Below are positions 8,466 to 17,014 of a DNA stretch of 64,000 nt, one piece after another. Where the stretch lies: contig NZ_ACLQ01000035.1 in assembly GCF_000174755.1 (NCBI RefSeq), forward strand, positions 124,001 to 188,000, written 5' to 3'. The stretch comes from Capnocytophaga gingivalis ATCC 33624 (GTDB lineage Bacteria > Bacteroidota > Bacteroidia > Flavobacteriales > Flavobacteriaceae). The notes under the pieces were generated by a model that searched no databases, was not told the origin of the DNA, and saw nothing but the letters and a program-made list of their open reading frames with translations. The translations under genes and the position numbers were made by a program. The first letter of the stretch is position 1. Each line of letters begins with the position of its first letter.

Positions 8466-8553
8466 TTCTATAAAAGTTTTTTGGAAATATAATATTTCAA
8501 TAGTCTTTATACTTTTTGGTGTCTATCTTATGAATTACTTTGTATTCCACTAA
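8455..8553 (+). CDS. Possible 32-residue membrane peptide
   Basis: ATG overlaps the last 11 bases of the upstream gene and the frame ends at TAA 8551-8553. The peptide is MINNSIKVFWKYN followed by a single hydrophobic helix (ISIVFILFGVYL). Coupling by overlap and a clean transmembrane segment support it; small size and lack of homology argue against certainty. Confidence 0.3.
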   Translation: MINNSIKVFWKYNISIVFILFGVYLMNYFVFH

Positions 8554-8595
8554 TAGCTATGTATGGAATGGCGCAAGGAAATTAAGATTAAAAAT

Positions 8596-9360
8596 ATGAC
8601 AAAATACCTATACCTTCCCCTTATACCTTTCTTTTTGGGGTACCAGCAAAGGACAAAAATTGTAAAAAATACCCCCTTGCTCCCCAAAAAAGAAGTAATT
8701 GTTCCCAAAAAAGATAGTCTCCCTACTATAGATTCATTAGCCAAGTATTATTCCTATAGCTCGGAGAACATAAATCAAGAAAATTTTGAAGCCGTTGTCT
8801 ATGAGATTATTCAATGTTACAACAAAAAAGATACTACTGCGCTAAACAAACTCATACACCCCGATATTGGTTTGTATTTCTTGTACAAACCTGGGGGTAA
8901 TATCTATTGGGCAAACCAAAAACGGATATACCTCGACACGCTCTACCATGAGAAGGAAAAAACTTTTATTGATGGATACAACCGAAAAGTATTGGCTACA
9001 GGAAAAATAGGCGTAGGAAAAGTACCTATTGAAAAAATAACAGAAAATATTGCCCCTGACGAATACAGCTCACTCATAGGTATCTTTCTTGTTGCACACC
9101 CCGAGGCTCAGAAAAAACTATCTTATTACATAACAAGTTCTCTAAGTACCTTCCCTTTTTCTCCAAAAGAGAAACAAGAAGCCCAAAGAACCTTAAAAAA
9201 GGCTAAAGAAATAGAGAAAACTACCCGTTGTATTATGACGGCTTGGAAAGAAGTATCTTCTTTTAGTAATAGTACCTACACAAACCATTTTATTTTTTAC
9301 GTAACAAAAATAAAAGAGAAATGGTACCTGACTATGATAGATTTTTCTTGGATTGCATAG
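8596..9360 (+). CDS. Unknown exported protein
   Basis: 254 residues from the ATG at 8596. That start gives a short basic and hydrophobic N-terminus (MTKYLYLPLIPFFLGY) like a signal peptide but without a lipobox cysteine; an alternative ATG is at 8563. The mature part begins with a lysine-rich linker, then NINQENFEAVVYEIIQCY and NKLIHPDIGLYFLYKPGG, reminiscent of small NTF2-like stress-domain lipoproteins, but I cannot assign a family. Same strand and style as the next gene, which has a similar layout. Confidence 0.55.
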   Translation: MTKYLYLPLIPFFLGYQQRTKIVKNTPLLPKKEVIVPKKDSLPTIDSLAKYYSYSSENINQENFEAVVYEIIQCYNKKDTTALNKLIHPDIGLYFLYKPGGNIYWANQKRIYLDTLYHEKEKTFIDGYNRKVLATGKIGVGKVPIEKITENIAPDEYSSLIGIFLVAHPEAQKKLSYYITSSLSTFPFSPKEKQEAQRTLKKAKEIEKTTRCIMTAWKEVSSFSNSTYTNHFIFYVTKIKEKWYLTMIDFSWIA

Positions 9361-9465
9361 AATAGAATTATATTATCTCACATAAGAATATTTCACCTTA
9401 TTTTAATTTTATAATTCTTCATTATTTTCAGAAACAACTCATCATAATTATAAACCAATGCAATT

Positions 9466-10113
9466 ATGCTACCAAAAAGAAGAATTAAACACTATATTTT
9501 CGTATTTTTATTTTCATTAGTTCTGTTTTCTTGTAAGAGAACGATCTCTGATACTACGTCTGATGAAAATGTATTCAGAAAAGATACTATTATTACAAAT
9601 ATCCTTGCTAATGAAAAAGAAAAAGAAGATAAGATTACAACAGAGGAAAAAATTAACGATACAGAACTCTCCTCTTTTCTGAAAGAACTTCAGGTGTGCT
9701 TATCGCAAGGACAAGTCACAAAGATTGCCGATACTATGGTACATTATCCTCTCAAAGACGAAGGGCCGCTTTATGAAATGCTATACGGAGATATAGTGTA
9801 TCAAGATGATTTCACGACAGAAGACAAACCCATTGTTAGAAAAGACTTTATAAAAATCTACCACCAATTATTCCCTAAGCAGTATATTGCCCTTTTTGAG
9901 AGGCTAAACATAGAGAAGATTGCCAAAGAGAAAAAATTTGAGTGGTGGAATAAGGAAAAAACTACCCTTATTGACTTCTCTTTCCTATCGGAAGATTCTT
10001 TCCAGATAAGTATCAGCTTTATGGAAAAGGATGTTGTAGGGGGATATAGCATCACATATCTTTTTAAGAAAATCAATGGAAATATCCTATTATATTTGGT
10101 ACGTAGTATATAA
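9466..10113 (+). CDS. Unknown lipoprotein
   Basis: 215 residues. Lipoprotein signal peptide with lipobox L-F-S-C at Cys23, then a charged low-complexity linker (KEKEDKITTEEKIND) and a globular part starting at ELSSFLKELQVCLSQG. The order lipobox, linker, short helix with a single Cys, then strand-rich C-terminus parallels the preceding gene, so the two may be distant paralogues. Function not recognised. Confidence 0.6.
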   Translation: MLPKRRIKHYIFVFLFSLVLFSCKRTISDTTSDENVFRKDTIITNILANEKEKEDKITTEEKINDTELSSFLKELQVCLSQGQVTKIADTMVHYPLKDEGPLYEMLYGDIVYQDDFTTEDKPIVRKDFIKIYHQLFPKQYIALFERLNIEKIAKEKKFEWWNKEKTTLIDFSFLSEDSFQISISFMEKDVVGGYSITYLFKKINGNILLYLVRSI

Positions 10114-10126
10114 TTTCTTACCTTTG
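10095..10126 (+). promoter_or_regulatory. Promoter of the DyP peroxidase gene
   Basis: TTTG at 10095-10098, 20-base spacer, TACCTTTG at 10119-10126: a full match to the Bacteroidetes housekeeping consensus. The leader to the ATG is about 75 bases. Confidence 0.72.
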
Positions 10127-10204
10127 TGCCGACAGAAATTACTGCTACCAATTTATAAAAATAGGTATCAACTCTTGATTATACCCTAAAAAATTAATAC
10201 ACCT

Positions 10205-11137
10205 ATGAAGAATTATCAAAATGTAACAGACTTACCCAATAACAACACAGTATTTTTGGTATGGGTATTCAAAAAAGATTTGGACAAAGCACAGCTTACA
10301 GCTACTTTTGCAAAAATATGTGCTCTAATAGGAAACCTCAACCACTCTGTTGCCGACCGCTTCCCTGATGCTCGTGCGAGTGTAACCTTAGGCATTAGTC
10401 ATAGTGGATGGCTTACCTTAGGCTTACCTAAACCACTCCCTAAAGAACTCAAAGATTTTAAGCCTATCAAAGGCAGCAAGCATACAGCAGTAGCCACCCA
10501 AGGCGACCTTCATTTCCATATTCGTGCGCATAACCCCAGCTTAGCTTATGATATGGCCGCAACCATTGAGGATGTATTGCGTTCTGTAGCTGATTGTATT
10601 GTCAATGTACAAGGGTTCAGATATTGGGACGGGCGTGCCATCATTGGCTTCGTAGATGGAACGGAAAATCCTCAAGGAGAAGAAAGAGAACAGTTTGCCG
10701 TAGTAGGTGATGAAGATCCTCATTATCAAGGAGGCAGCTATCTATTTGTCCAGAAATATGTCCATGATATGAATGCTTGGCGTGCCCTCCCTGTAAGCGA
10801 ACAAGAAAAAGTCATAGGTCGCAGCAAAGAGATGGATATAGAGATGGACGATGATACTAAGCCTTCCAATGCCCATTCTGCCCTTGCCAATGTGGGTGAT
10901 GACCTAAAAGTAGTCAGAGACAATATGCCTTTCCATGATCCTACGAGCCACCAGATGGGAACTTACTTTATTTGCTATGCGAACACCTTTAGTACGGTAG
11001 AGAAAATGCTTACTAACATGTTCGTAGGTAACCCTGTGGGTAATTATGATCGCATATTGGATTTCAGTACTGCCGAGACAGGAACTCTTTTCTTTGTCCC
11101 TTCTCTTGATATGTTGGACGACTTCTCCGAACTATAG
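10205..11137 (+). CDS. DyP-type heme peroxidase
   Basis: 310 residues, the usual length for the short, cytoplasmic DyP class. The defining GxxDG motif is present as G148-F-V-D-G152, with the catalytic Asp151; His224 in SNAHSAL is the likely heme ligand. The C-terminal ferredoxin-like half (GTYFICYANTFSTVEKML) is complete. DyP peroxidases oxidise dyes, phenols or porphyrins with peroxide. There is no Tat signal, so this is not an EfeB-like periplasmic enzyme. It has its own promoter and no encapsulin or iron transporter gene next to it. Confidence 0.92.
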   Translation: MKNYQNVTDLPNNNTVFLVWVFKKDLDKAQLTATFAKICALIGNLNHSVADRFPDARASVTLGISHSGWLTLGLPKPLPKELKDFKPIKGSKHTAVATQGDLHFHIRAHNPSLAYDMAATIEDVLRSVADCIVNVQGFRYWDGRAIIGFVDGTENPQGEEREQFAVVGDEDPHYQGGSYLFVQKYVHDMNAWRALPVSEQEKVIGRSKEMDIEMDDDTKPSNAHSALANVGDDLKVVRDNMPFHDPTSHQMGTYFICYANTFSTVEKMLTNMFVGNPVGNYDRILDFSTAETGTLFFVPSLDMLDDFSEL

Positions 11138-11158
11138 CCTGAAAATAACTAAAAACAC

Positions 11159-11190
11159 TTTGCAAGGCGACTAAAAATATCTTATCTTTG
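11159..11190 (+). promoter_or_regulatory. Promoter of thrC
   Basis: TTTG at 11159-11162, 20-base spacer, TATCTTTG at 11183-11190. An upstream TTG start candidate at 11188 lies inside the -7 element, which fixes the thrC start at ATG 11215. Confidence 0.78.
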
Positions 11191-11214
11191 TGCCTTCAAG
11201 AAAACCGATACCAT

Positions 11215-12492
11215 ATGAACTATTACAATATCAATCATAAGGACGAAATCGTTTCTTTCAAAGAAGCTACCCTAAGGGGGTTAGGAAAAGACAAAGGACT
11301 TTTTGTTCCTGATCACATCCCTACTTTGCCTACTTCTTTCTTTGAAGAAATTGCTCAAAAAAACAACATAGAAATTGCCATTGAGGCACTTTATCCTTAT
11401 GTAAATGACAGCTTCAGCCGTGAAGAACTTCAAAGAATATTGAAGGAAGTATTTGTCTTTGACACTCCTGTAAAAGAACTCTTGAGTAATACCTCTGTTT
11501 TGGAACTATTCCATGGGCCTACCATGGCATTCAAGGATGTAGGAGCACGCTTTATGGCTCGTTGTTTAGGAAAATTCTCTGACAAGGATAACCCTACTAC
11601 TGTAGTGGTGGCTACCTCTGGTGATACAGGAAGTGCTGTGGCTAATGGCTTTTACAAAGTGGAAGGCGTAAGGGTAGTAATCCTATTCCCAAAAGGGAAA
11701 GTAAGCCCTTTCCAAGAATACCAAATGACCTCCTTAGGAGCCAATATACAAGCGGTAGAAGTAGAAGGGACTTTCGATGACTGCCAAGCCCTTGTAAAAC
11801 AAGCGCTTTCTGATGCCTCCCTCAAGGGGGAACGCGTACTAAGTAGTGCCAACTCTATCAATGTAGCTCGTTTTCTCCCCCAAATGCTTTACTACTTCTT
11901 CGCTTACAAGCAAGTAAAAGACCTCTTGGGCGGCAAGGATTGGGTGGTAGCCGTCCCCAGTGGAAACTTTGGCAACCTCACCGCAGGTCTATATGCCCAT
12001 GCTATGGGGCTACCTGTAAGCAAGTTTGTAGCCGCGAACAATGCCAATGATACTTTTGCGCTCTACTTACAAACAGGTAACTATCAGGCCAAACCCTCGG
12101 TTGCAACTCTTTCCAACGCTATGGATGTAGGAGACCCTAGTAACTTTGTCCGTATCCGAGAGCTATTTGACAATAATCTTGAAGCAATTCGCAAGATGAT
12201 TACTGCTGTGGTGATCTCTGATAAAGAAACCTTAGACGAAATTGCCTACCTGCACAATACTTTGGGATATACTCTTGACCCTCATTCGGCTGTGGGACAC
12301 TTGGCTTTACAAAAAGCACTATTACCATCCCAGTATGGAACCGTACTGAGTACAGCCAGTCCTAAGAAATTCGACGAAGTCATTCGCCAAGTGATTCCTT
12401 CTTTTCCTGTCCCTGAAGTAGACTTGAGCACATGTCATAAAAAGAGCATAGGCAATTCATATGAAGCCTATAAGGAAATCCTCCTTAGCTAA
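11215..12492 (+). CDS. thrC: Threonine synthase
   Basis: 425 residues. PLP-dependent conversion of O-phosphohomoserine to threonine, the last step of threonine synthesis. The N-terminal YYNINHKDEIVSFKEA is typical of ThrC; the PLP lysine is K107 in AFKDVGARF; the phosphate loop SGDTGSA is at 135-141. The start at 11215 is chosen from the promoter position. The gene is alone: thrA and thrB are not adjacent, unlike many thr operons. Its 3' end is four bases from the convergent comF gene, without a terminator between them. Confidence 0.95.
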   Translation: MNYYNINHKDEIVSFKEATLRGLGKDKGLFVPDHIPTLPTSFFEEIAQKNNIEIAIEALYPYVNDSFSREELQRILKEVFVFDTPVKELLSNTSVLELFHGPTMAFKDVGARFMARCLGKFSDKDNPTTVVVATSGDTGSAVANGFYKVEGVRVVILFPKGKVSPFQEYQMTSLGANIQAVEVEGTFDDCQALVKQALSDASLKGERVLSSANSINVARFLPQMLYYFFAYKQVKDLLGGKDWVVAVPSGNFGNLTAGLYAHAMGLPVSKFVAANNANDTFALYLQTGNYQAKPSVATLSNAMDVGDPSNFVRIRELFDNNLEAIRKMITAVVISDKETLDEIAYLHNTLGYTLDPHSAVGHLALQKALLPSQYGTVLSTASPKKFDEVIRQVIPSFPVPEVDLSTCHKKSIGNSYEAYKEILLS

Positions 12493-12496
12493 ACCC

Positions 12497-13198
12497 CTAT
12501 TCATCGTTGCTATAGGCCATACAAGCAAAACTCACCTTTGCACCTGCTCCTATGAGCAAGGTAGCACATTGAGTGAGGGTAGCTCCTGTAGTCACTATAT
12601 CATCCACAAGGAGAATATGCTTACCTGCTATAGTTGTAGTATCCTTGAGGACAAATTGTTCTTTGGACGATTTTTGTCGCTCTAACCAGTGCTTTTTTGC
12701 CTGAGCAGAATTGTATTGTTGCTTGATTAAAATATCCTCCATATAGGGTACTTGTAGCTGTGTGGCTATCTCCCTCGCAAAGAGTGTTACTTGATTGTAA
12801 CCTCTTTTTTTCTTTTTCTTAGGATGCAGAGGTACGGGAATCACCAACTCTACCCCCTGAAAATAGTGAGATTGTGCCAACTCATAGGCGTACCATTGCC
12901 CAAGCCACAGCCCCACTTGCTCTCTGTTATGATATTTTAGGGCATGTATAAGCCGCTGACTCACTGTACCTTTTTCATAATAAAGTAATGCTGCTGCTTT
13001 CTCTACAGAGACCTTTCCCCAGAACTTCTTTATCATAGGGTTTTCACTATCTGGCAAAGTATCAAAATGAGTTTGTCGTAGTTCGTGGCGACAATTTACA
13101 CAGAGAAAAGGCAGGTTATCCCCTATAATCTGAGTACAGCCCAAGCAGTACTTAGGAAATAGTACCGCCATTATATCCTTAAAAATAGAAAAACGCAT
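12497..13198 (-). CDS. comF: ComF family phosphoribosyltransferase-like protein
   Basis: 233 residues from ATG 13198. N-terminal zinc ribbon C-L-G-C ... C-V-N-C, middle PVPLHPKKKKKRGYNQ, and the C-terminal PRPP loop LLVDDIVTTGATL. ComF proteins are needed for DNA uptake in several naturally competent bacteria, with unknown biochemistry. A longer start at 13222 would fall inside the hairpin that ends the rplI transcript, so the shorter start is preferred. Last gene of the minus-strand run after rpsF-rpsR-rplI. Confidence 0.85.
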   Translation of the reverse strand: MRFSIFKDIMAVLFPKYCLGCTQIIGDNLPFLCVNCRHELRQTHFDTLPDSENPMIKKFWGKVSVEKAAALLYYEKGTVSQRLIHALKYHNREQVGLWLGQWYAYELAQSHYFQGVELVIPVPLHPKKKKKRGYNQVTLFAREIATQLQVPYMEDILIKQQYNSAQAKKHWLERQKSSKEQFVLKDTTTIAGKHILLVDDIVTTGATLTQCATLLIGAGAKVSFACMAYSNDE

Positions 13199-13214
13199 AG
13201 CTATATAAGATAAA

Positions 13215-13243
13215 GAAACCACCTCTGAGTAAGAGATGGTTTC
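13215..13243 (-). terminator. Terminator after rplI
   Basis: A 12-base stem (GAAACCATCTCT with AGAGGTGGTTTC on the minus strand, one G-U pair) with a 5-base loop, then a weak T-rich run. Lies between rplI and comF. Confidence 0.55.
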
Positions 13244-13276
13244 ATTATATAATCCAAAATCTATGAATAAAAACTA

Positions 13277-13726
13277 TTAGTTCTCAGCAACTACTTCAAA
13301 AGGAAGAGATACGATAACTTCTCGGTGTAAGCGTACAGAAGCCTCATACTTACCTGTTTGCTTGATATTACCTCCAGCTATGTAGATATATTTTTTATCC
13401 ACTTGGTGTCCTGCTTTGAGCAGTTCCTCAGCGAGGTCATCATGATTGATAGAACCGAACAATTTGTTACCAGCACCTGCTTTAGCAAGTATTTTGATTT
13501 CCAATTGTTGGATAGCTTTGGCTAATTCTTTAGCGTCTTCTATGATTTTCTTTTCCTTGAAAGCTCTTTGTTTAAGATTTTCAGCCAATATCTTCTTAGC
13601 TGAAGGAGTTGCTAAGATAGCAAGGCCTTGAGGGATAAGATAATTGCGCCCATAACCGTTTTTCACGGTTACTATATCGTCCTTGAACCCTAAGTTAGGG
13701 ACATCATTTTTAAGTATAATTTCCAT
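13277..13726 (-). CDS. rplI: 50S ribosomal protein L9
   Basis: 149 residues, full length. Begins MEIILKNDVPNLGFKDDIV with the N-terminal rRNA-binding domain (VKNGYGRNYLIPQGLA), a long connecting helix, and a C-terminal domain ending VSLPFEVVAEN. Third gene of the rpsF-rpsR-rplI operon. Confidence 0.97.
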   Translation of the reverse strand: MEIILKNDVPNLGFKDDIVTVKNGYGRNYLIPQGLAILATPSAKKILAENLKQRAFKEKKIIEDAKELAKAIQQLEIKILAKAGAGNKLFGSINHDDLAEELLKAGHQVDKKYIYIAGGNIKQTGKYEASVRLHREVIVSLPFEVVAEN

Positions 13727-13742
13727 TGATTTCTTTGTTTAA

Positions 13743-14036
13743 TTATTTTAACAAATCCGCTACATATGGCAATAGTGCTAAGTGACGAGCACGCTTAACA
13801 GCCACTGCGATCTTTCTTTGAAACTTCAGAGAAGTACCTGTAATACGACGAGGTAATAATTTACCTTGTTCGTTTATGAATTTCAATAAGAAATCAGGGT
13901 CTTTATAATCAATATATTTGATACCTAATTTTTTGAATCGGCAATACTTTTTATTCTTATTAGTATCAATATTCAGTGGAGTAAGATATCTGATATCTCC
14001 TTCTTTTTTTCCTTTTGCTTGTTGTTCGATTGACAT
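13743..14036 (-). CDS. rpsR: 30S ribosomal protein S18
   Basis: 97 residues. The S18 core is clear: [31 protein letters not shown], then [18 protein letters not shown]. It pairs with S6 in the platform of the small subunit. Three bases separate it from rpsF, so the two are probably translationally coupled. The N-terminal 14 residues are variable and charged. Confidence 0.97.
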   Translation of the reverse strand: MSIEQQAKGKKEGDIRYLTPLNIDTNKNKKYCRFKKLGIKYIDYKDPDFLLKFINEQGKLLPRRITGTSLKFQRKIAVAVKRARHLALLPYVADLLK

Positions 14037-14039
14037 TGT

Positions 14040-14381
14040 TTAAGCTTTTTTACTGTTCAACTTTGCTCTTCTTTTCTCTGCCCATGCAATAGCTTCTTTT
14101 TCAAGCCTTACAGTGAGATAGCGCATTACACGCTCGTCACGACGGAATTCTACTTCGAAGCTCTCGATGATATCGCCTGGAGCTTTGAACTCAAATAAGT
14201 GATAAAATCCACTTTTTTTGTTTTGGATGGAATAGGCTAATTTCTTTAAGCCCCAATCTTCTTTTGCCACCATTTCAGCACCCTTTGAGGTTAAGAAATT
14301 TTCAAATTTCTCAACTGCTTCCTTTATCTGTGCTTCAGATAAAACGGGATTCAAAATGAAAACAGTTTCGTAATGATTCAT
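14040..14381 (-). CDS. rpsF: 30S ribosomal protein S6
   Basis: 113 residues. Typical MNHYETVFILNPVLSE start, then GAEMVAKEDWGLKKLAY and FRRDERVMRYLTV. The C-terminal tail is basic. First gene of the rpsF-rpsR-rplI operon, with a consensus promoter 26 bases upstream that overlaps a long palindrome. S6-S18 bind a leader RNA in other phyla; no such leader fits here because the leader is too short. Confidence 0.97.
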   Translation of the reverse strand: MNHYETVFILNPVLSEAQIKEAVEKFENFLTSKGAEMVAKEDWGLKKLAYSIQNKKSGFYHLFEFKAPGDIIESFEVEFRRDERVMRYLTVRLEKEAIAWAEKRRAKLNSKKA

Positions 14382-14402
14382 AAAAACTTTTATTTAAATT
14401 GA

Positions 14403-14435
14403 GGTGCAAAGATAAAACATTTTTACCTTTGCACC
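14403..14435. repeat. Inverted repeat over the rpsF promoter
   Basis: GGTGCAAAG at 14403-14411 and CTTTGCACC at 14427-14435 are perfect inverted arms, extended inward by TAAAA/TTTTA after one mismatch. Each arm carries a -7 element, TATCTTTG toward rpsF and TACCTTTG in the opposite direction. It could be an operator, a paired promoter or the terminator of the upstream minus-strand gene. Confidence 0.65.
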
Positions 14436-14438
14436 AAA
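14407..14438 (-). promoter_or_regulatory. Promoter of rpsF-rpsR-rplI
   Basis: On the minus strand TTTG (14435-14438), 20-base spacer, TATCTTTG (14407-14414). The leader before the rpsF ATG is only about 20 bases. Confidence 0.75.
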
Positions 14439-14491
14439 TAATATTTATTATATTTTTATTTTTAACACAACTCTGTGAAAATCAGTACTTT

Positions 14492-15736
14492 TTACTCCGT
14501 TTTGGAAGTATTATTTTCTGTGTCTTTTGCATTTTCTGCTGAATTACCCTCAGCAGATTGCTCTGTTTTTTCTGGGATAACTACATCTCCCTTCTTGGTT
14601 TTGAGCTTCCCTCTTGCCTCTTTTTGGAGCCTTTCGAGAGTCTGACTGATCAATTCCTTAGTCACAAAGTCTATTTCCTTAGCACCATAGGCACGCTGTA
14701 GTGCACGGAAAGCCTTCTGAGGTTCTTGGATACGTAGATAGTAATCCCCTTCTAAATAATCAGGTAGGGCAGTATCCTTATAATATGGTTTTATATACTT
14801 AACCAATATAGGTATAGATTCAAAATCGGCATTCTTGAGTATAGCAGCATAAATACTCTTGACATCTTCCAATAAGGGAGCTTTATCTATTCCATACAAA
14901 TCCCTGATACTCTTATACTTATCTTGCAAATACTGAGTGGTATTGGTTTGCACTCTCACCACCTTCTCGGCATATTCACGCATAGTAATAGGACGATAAA
15001 GCTCAAAAAACAAATTTAAAGCCTCTGGAATTCCTGATACTGGGACTGCACTGATAGAAACTCTTGGAAATTCTTGATAATAATAAAAACCATTCGTATA
15101 TTCCTTAGTATTCATAAGGTTGTGTAACTCTTTCACTTTCTTCAACTTAGCATTATCATCTATCTGCGCCCAACCTAAATAATAAAAAATGGGTCTTTTG
15201 AAAGAATCCACCTGTTCTGGCATAGAAGGAATTATTTTTTCTGTCAGATTAGGAGAAAGAGAGATATAAGCATCAAAGAGAGCATTTTCTTTTAGTAAAT
15301 AGTAATTGATAAAGTTACCTGCTTCCCCATCGCCTATAATTCCTTTGAAAGAGTTTACAGCATATTTACTCTGTACATGAGGAACAACGACTTGTCCTAC
15401 AAATTCAAAGAAATTGGCGGTGTCATTGAAAGGGATTCCGGTTTCCTCTGGGATAGTAACATCACTCTCAGTATTATAGATACCTACGACAATTGCAGGT
15501 GGTACTTCCCCTGTTTTGTTGAAATAACGCATACTACTTACGGTAGGCTCTAAAAGGCTACTGGCATTGAGTACGACAAATAAGGGATATCTTTCCCGCT
15601 TATCATAGCCATCAGGAAGGACTATGGTAACCTTACGTGTTCCATCAAGGGATTTCGACCCCAAATTCTCTGTAGTAATCTGTGCCCATACATTTGTCAT
15701 ATAAGCACTTAGAAGAATCAGTAAAAACTTTTTCAT
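14492..15736 (-). CDS. Esterase D-like alpha/beta-hydrolase fold lipase homologue, probably non-catalytic
   Basis: 414 residues from ATG 15736. Signal peptide about 1-19 (ending NVWAQ). Residues about 25-240 follow the IroE/esterase D pattern: R-K-V-T-I-V-L-P-D-G-Y, Y-P-L-F-V-V-L-N, and GIIGDGEAGNFINYYL where the nucleophile elbow G-x-S-x-G should be. There the serine is replaced (G-D-G-E-A-G), so hydrolase activity is doubtful. The C-terminal 170 residues are helical, TPR-like, with an acidic Asn/Glu-rich end. The ATG begins one base after the folA stop, so it is translationally coupled to DHFR, with no obvious functional link. Confidence 0.75.
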   Translation of the reverse strand: MKKFLLILLSAYMTNVWAQITTENLGSKSLDGTRKVTIVLPDGYDKRERYPLFVVLNASSLLEPTVSSMRYFNKTGEVPPAIVVGIYNTESDVTIPEETGIPFNDTANFFEFVGQVVVPHVQSKYAVNSFKGIIGDGEAGNFINYYLLKENALFDAYISLSPNLTEKIIPSMPEQVDSFKRPIFYYLGWAQIDDNAKLKKVKELHNLMNTKEYTNGFYYYQEFPRVSISAVPVSGIPEALNLFFELYRPITMREYAEKVVRVQTNTTQYLQDKYKSIRDLYGIDKAPLLEDVKSIYAAILKNADFESIPILVKYIKPYYKDTALPDYLEGDYYLRIQEPQKAFRALQRAYGAKEIDFVTKELISQTLERLQKEARGKLKTKKGDVVIPEKTEQSAEGNSAENAKDTENNTSKTE

Positions 15737-15737
15737 C

Positions 15738-16229
15738 TTATAAATGTTTGTTATAGGTTTCAAAATAAAAATCATACGCATGTCTCTCATCTTTGGGGTG
15801 AAAGACACGCTCTATCAGTTCCCATTGGGTAAGATCTATCTCTGGGAAAAAAGTATCTGCTTCTATATGTACCTGTACACGAGTAAGCTCTAAGGTGGTA
15901 GCCAAGGAAATCGTTTGCCGGTAGATCTCCCCTCCTCCTATGACAAAGGGTGAAGCATCTCTCTTTTTTGCTTCTATAATAGCCTCCTCTATAGAGGAGG
16001 TAACAACACAATGTTCCCTCTGAGGTAATTCCTCTCTTGAGATAATAATATGAGTTCGCTTAGGTAGCAGTTTTGGTAAGGACTCCCAGGTCTTTCGTCC
16101 CATAATCACACAATGCCCCATAGTCAGTTGTTTGAAACGTGCAAAATCATCAGGAAGATGCCATAGAAGCTGGTTGTTCTTCCCTATCCCATTTTCCAAA
16201 TCCAAAGCGGCTATAAGTGTTAAAGACAT
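15738..16229 (-). CDS. folA: Dihydrofolate reductase
   Basis: 163 residues. Reduces dihydrofolate to tetrahydrofolate with NADPH. Visible are AALDLENGIGKNNQLLWHLP with the catalytic Asp of PDDFARFK, G-R-K-T-W-E-S-L-P, and FVIGGGEIYRQ. Normal length for chromosomal DHFR. First gene of a two-gene unit; a TACTTTTG -7 element lies 20 bases upstream of the ATG. Confidence 0.95.
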   Translation of the reverse strand: MSLTLIAALDLENGIGKNNQLLWHLPDDFARFKQLTMGHCVIMGRKTWESLPKLLPKRTHIIISREELPQREHCVVTSSIEEAIIEAKKRDASPFVIGGGEIYRQTISLATTLELTRVQVHIEADTFFPEIDLTQWELIERVFHPKDERHAYDFYFETYNKHL

Positions 16230-16249
16230 TGTATGCTATTTGAACGAGG

Positions 16250-16257
16250 CAAAAGTA
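16250..16257 (-). promoter_or_regulatory. -7 element of folA
   Basis: TACTTTTG on the minus strand; no clear -33 TTG. Leader about 20 bases. Confidence 0.5.
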
Positions 16258-16336
16258 CAATTATTTATTTATTTTTAACTCTTTAAAATGTTAAAATTTC
16301 ATCCATTTGAAAAATATTTAGCTCCAAATAAAAAAG

Positions 16337-16364
16337 ACTGTCCTGAAAAAACTTTTCGAACAGC
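16337..16364 (-). terminator. Probable terminator of the lone SMI1 gene
   Basis: Imperfect hairpin (CTGT with ACAG, GAAAA with TTTTC) followed on the minus strand by a run of T. It lies in a stretch that is also open in one minus-strand frame. Confidence 0.45.
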
Positions 16365-16386
16365 CTCTCTATTTCGATTTGATAAA

Positions 16387-16415
16387 TTCGCAAACCATTT
16401 CTCTTTGGTTATAAA
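16387..16415. repeat. Direct repeat copy A, left of the SMI1 gene
   Basis: 29 bases beginning TTCGCAAACC and ending TATAAA. It matches copy B at 17015-17043 in 24 of 29 positions and in the same orientation. Both read in the same minus-strand frame as ...KWFA.... Confidence 0.5.
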
Positions 16416-16423
16416 TAAACTTA

Positions 16424-16867
16424 CTATTTCAATAGTATGCCAAAAAAATGTTCCAAAAACTCTTGAAAGTTATTGGCATATAGACGATCTTCATTCATCA
16501 TATAATCCCGAATGTAAACGGGATATTCATTAGCTTGACCTGCTTCCTCAATTTTAAAGAAATAAGTCTCTTCATCCATCTCTAAGAAAGCCAATTCATC
16601 CTTTTGGAATAGATTATTTTGCAAATTTACTTGATAAGTATAATAAATATCAATATCAGCATCCTCTTGATATTCAGGTGGAGCAATAGTTTTAAAATCA
16701 ATTCCACAAACAGAGATAAATTCATAGTTTAATAACATCTCTTTATAACTATCGGGCAAAGAAAATCCCAATTTCTTTTCGGTTTGCTCTATCCAAGTTA
16801 TATTTATAAAATCTTTAGTTCCTACAGCTATTCTATCTTTATACTTTTCAATAATAGATTGTATCAT
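16424..16867 (-). CDS. SMI1/KNR4 (SUKH) family protein
   Basis: 147 residues. SUKH features: WIEQTEKKLGFSLPDSYKEML near the N-terminus, an acidic middle (EYQEDADIDIYYTY), FLEMDEETYFFKI, and a C-terminal helix (FQEFLEHFFGILLK). Probable immunity protein of a toxin system; no toxin gene is nearby, so it is an orphan. It lies between two 29-base direct repeats and is isolated from the main immunity array by 14 kb. Confidence 0.8.
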   Translation of the reverse strand: MIQSIIEKYKDRIAVGTKDFINITWIEQTEKKLGFSLPDSYKEMLLNYEFISVCGIDFKTIAPPEYQEDADIDIYYTYQVNLQNNLFQKDELAFLEMDEETYFFKIEEAGQANEYPVYIRDYMMNEDRLYANNFQEFLEHFFGILLK

Positions 16868-17014
16868 TTTCTATAATATTATTACCTTAATTATATTCTC
16901 TCTTTTATAGTCAAACATATTTAGAATACAAATAAATAGAACAAAAAGTTAATTCTTAATTTACTTTTTTCAAGGGCGATTTGCAAATCTCCCTCCGCCT
17001 ACTTATACCTATTT

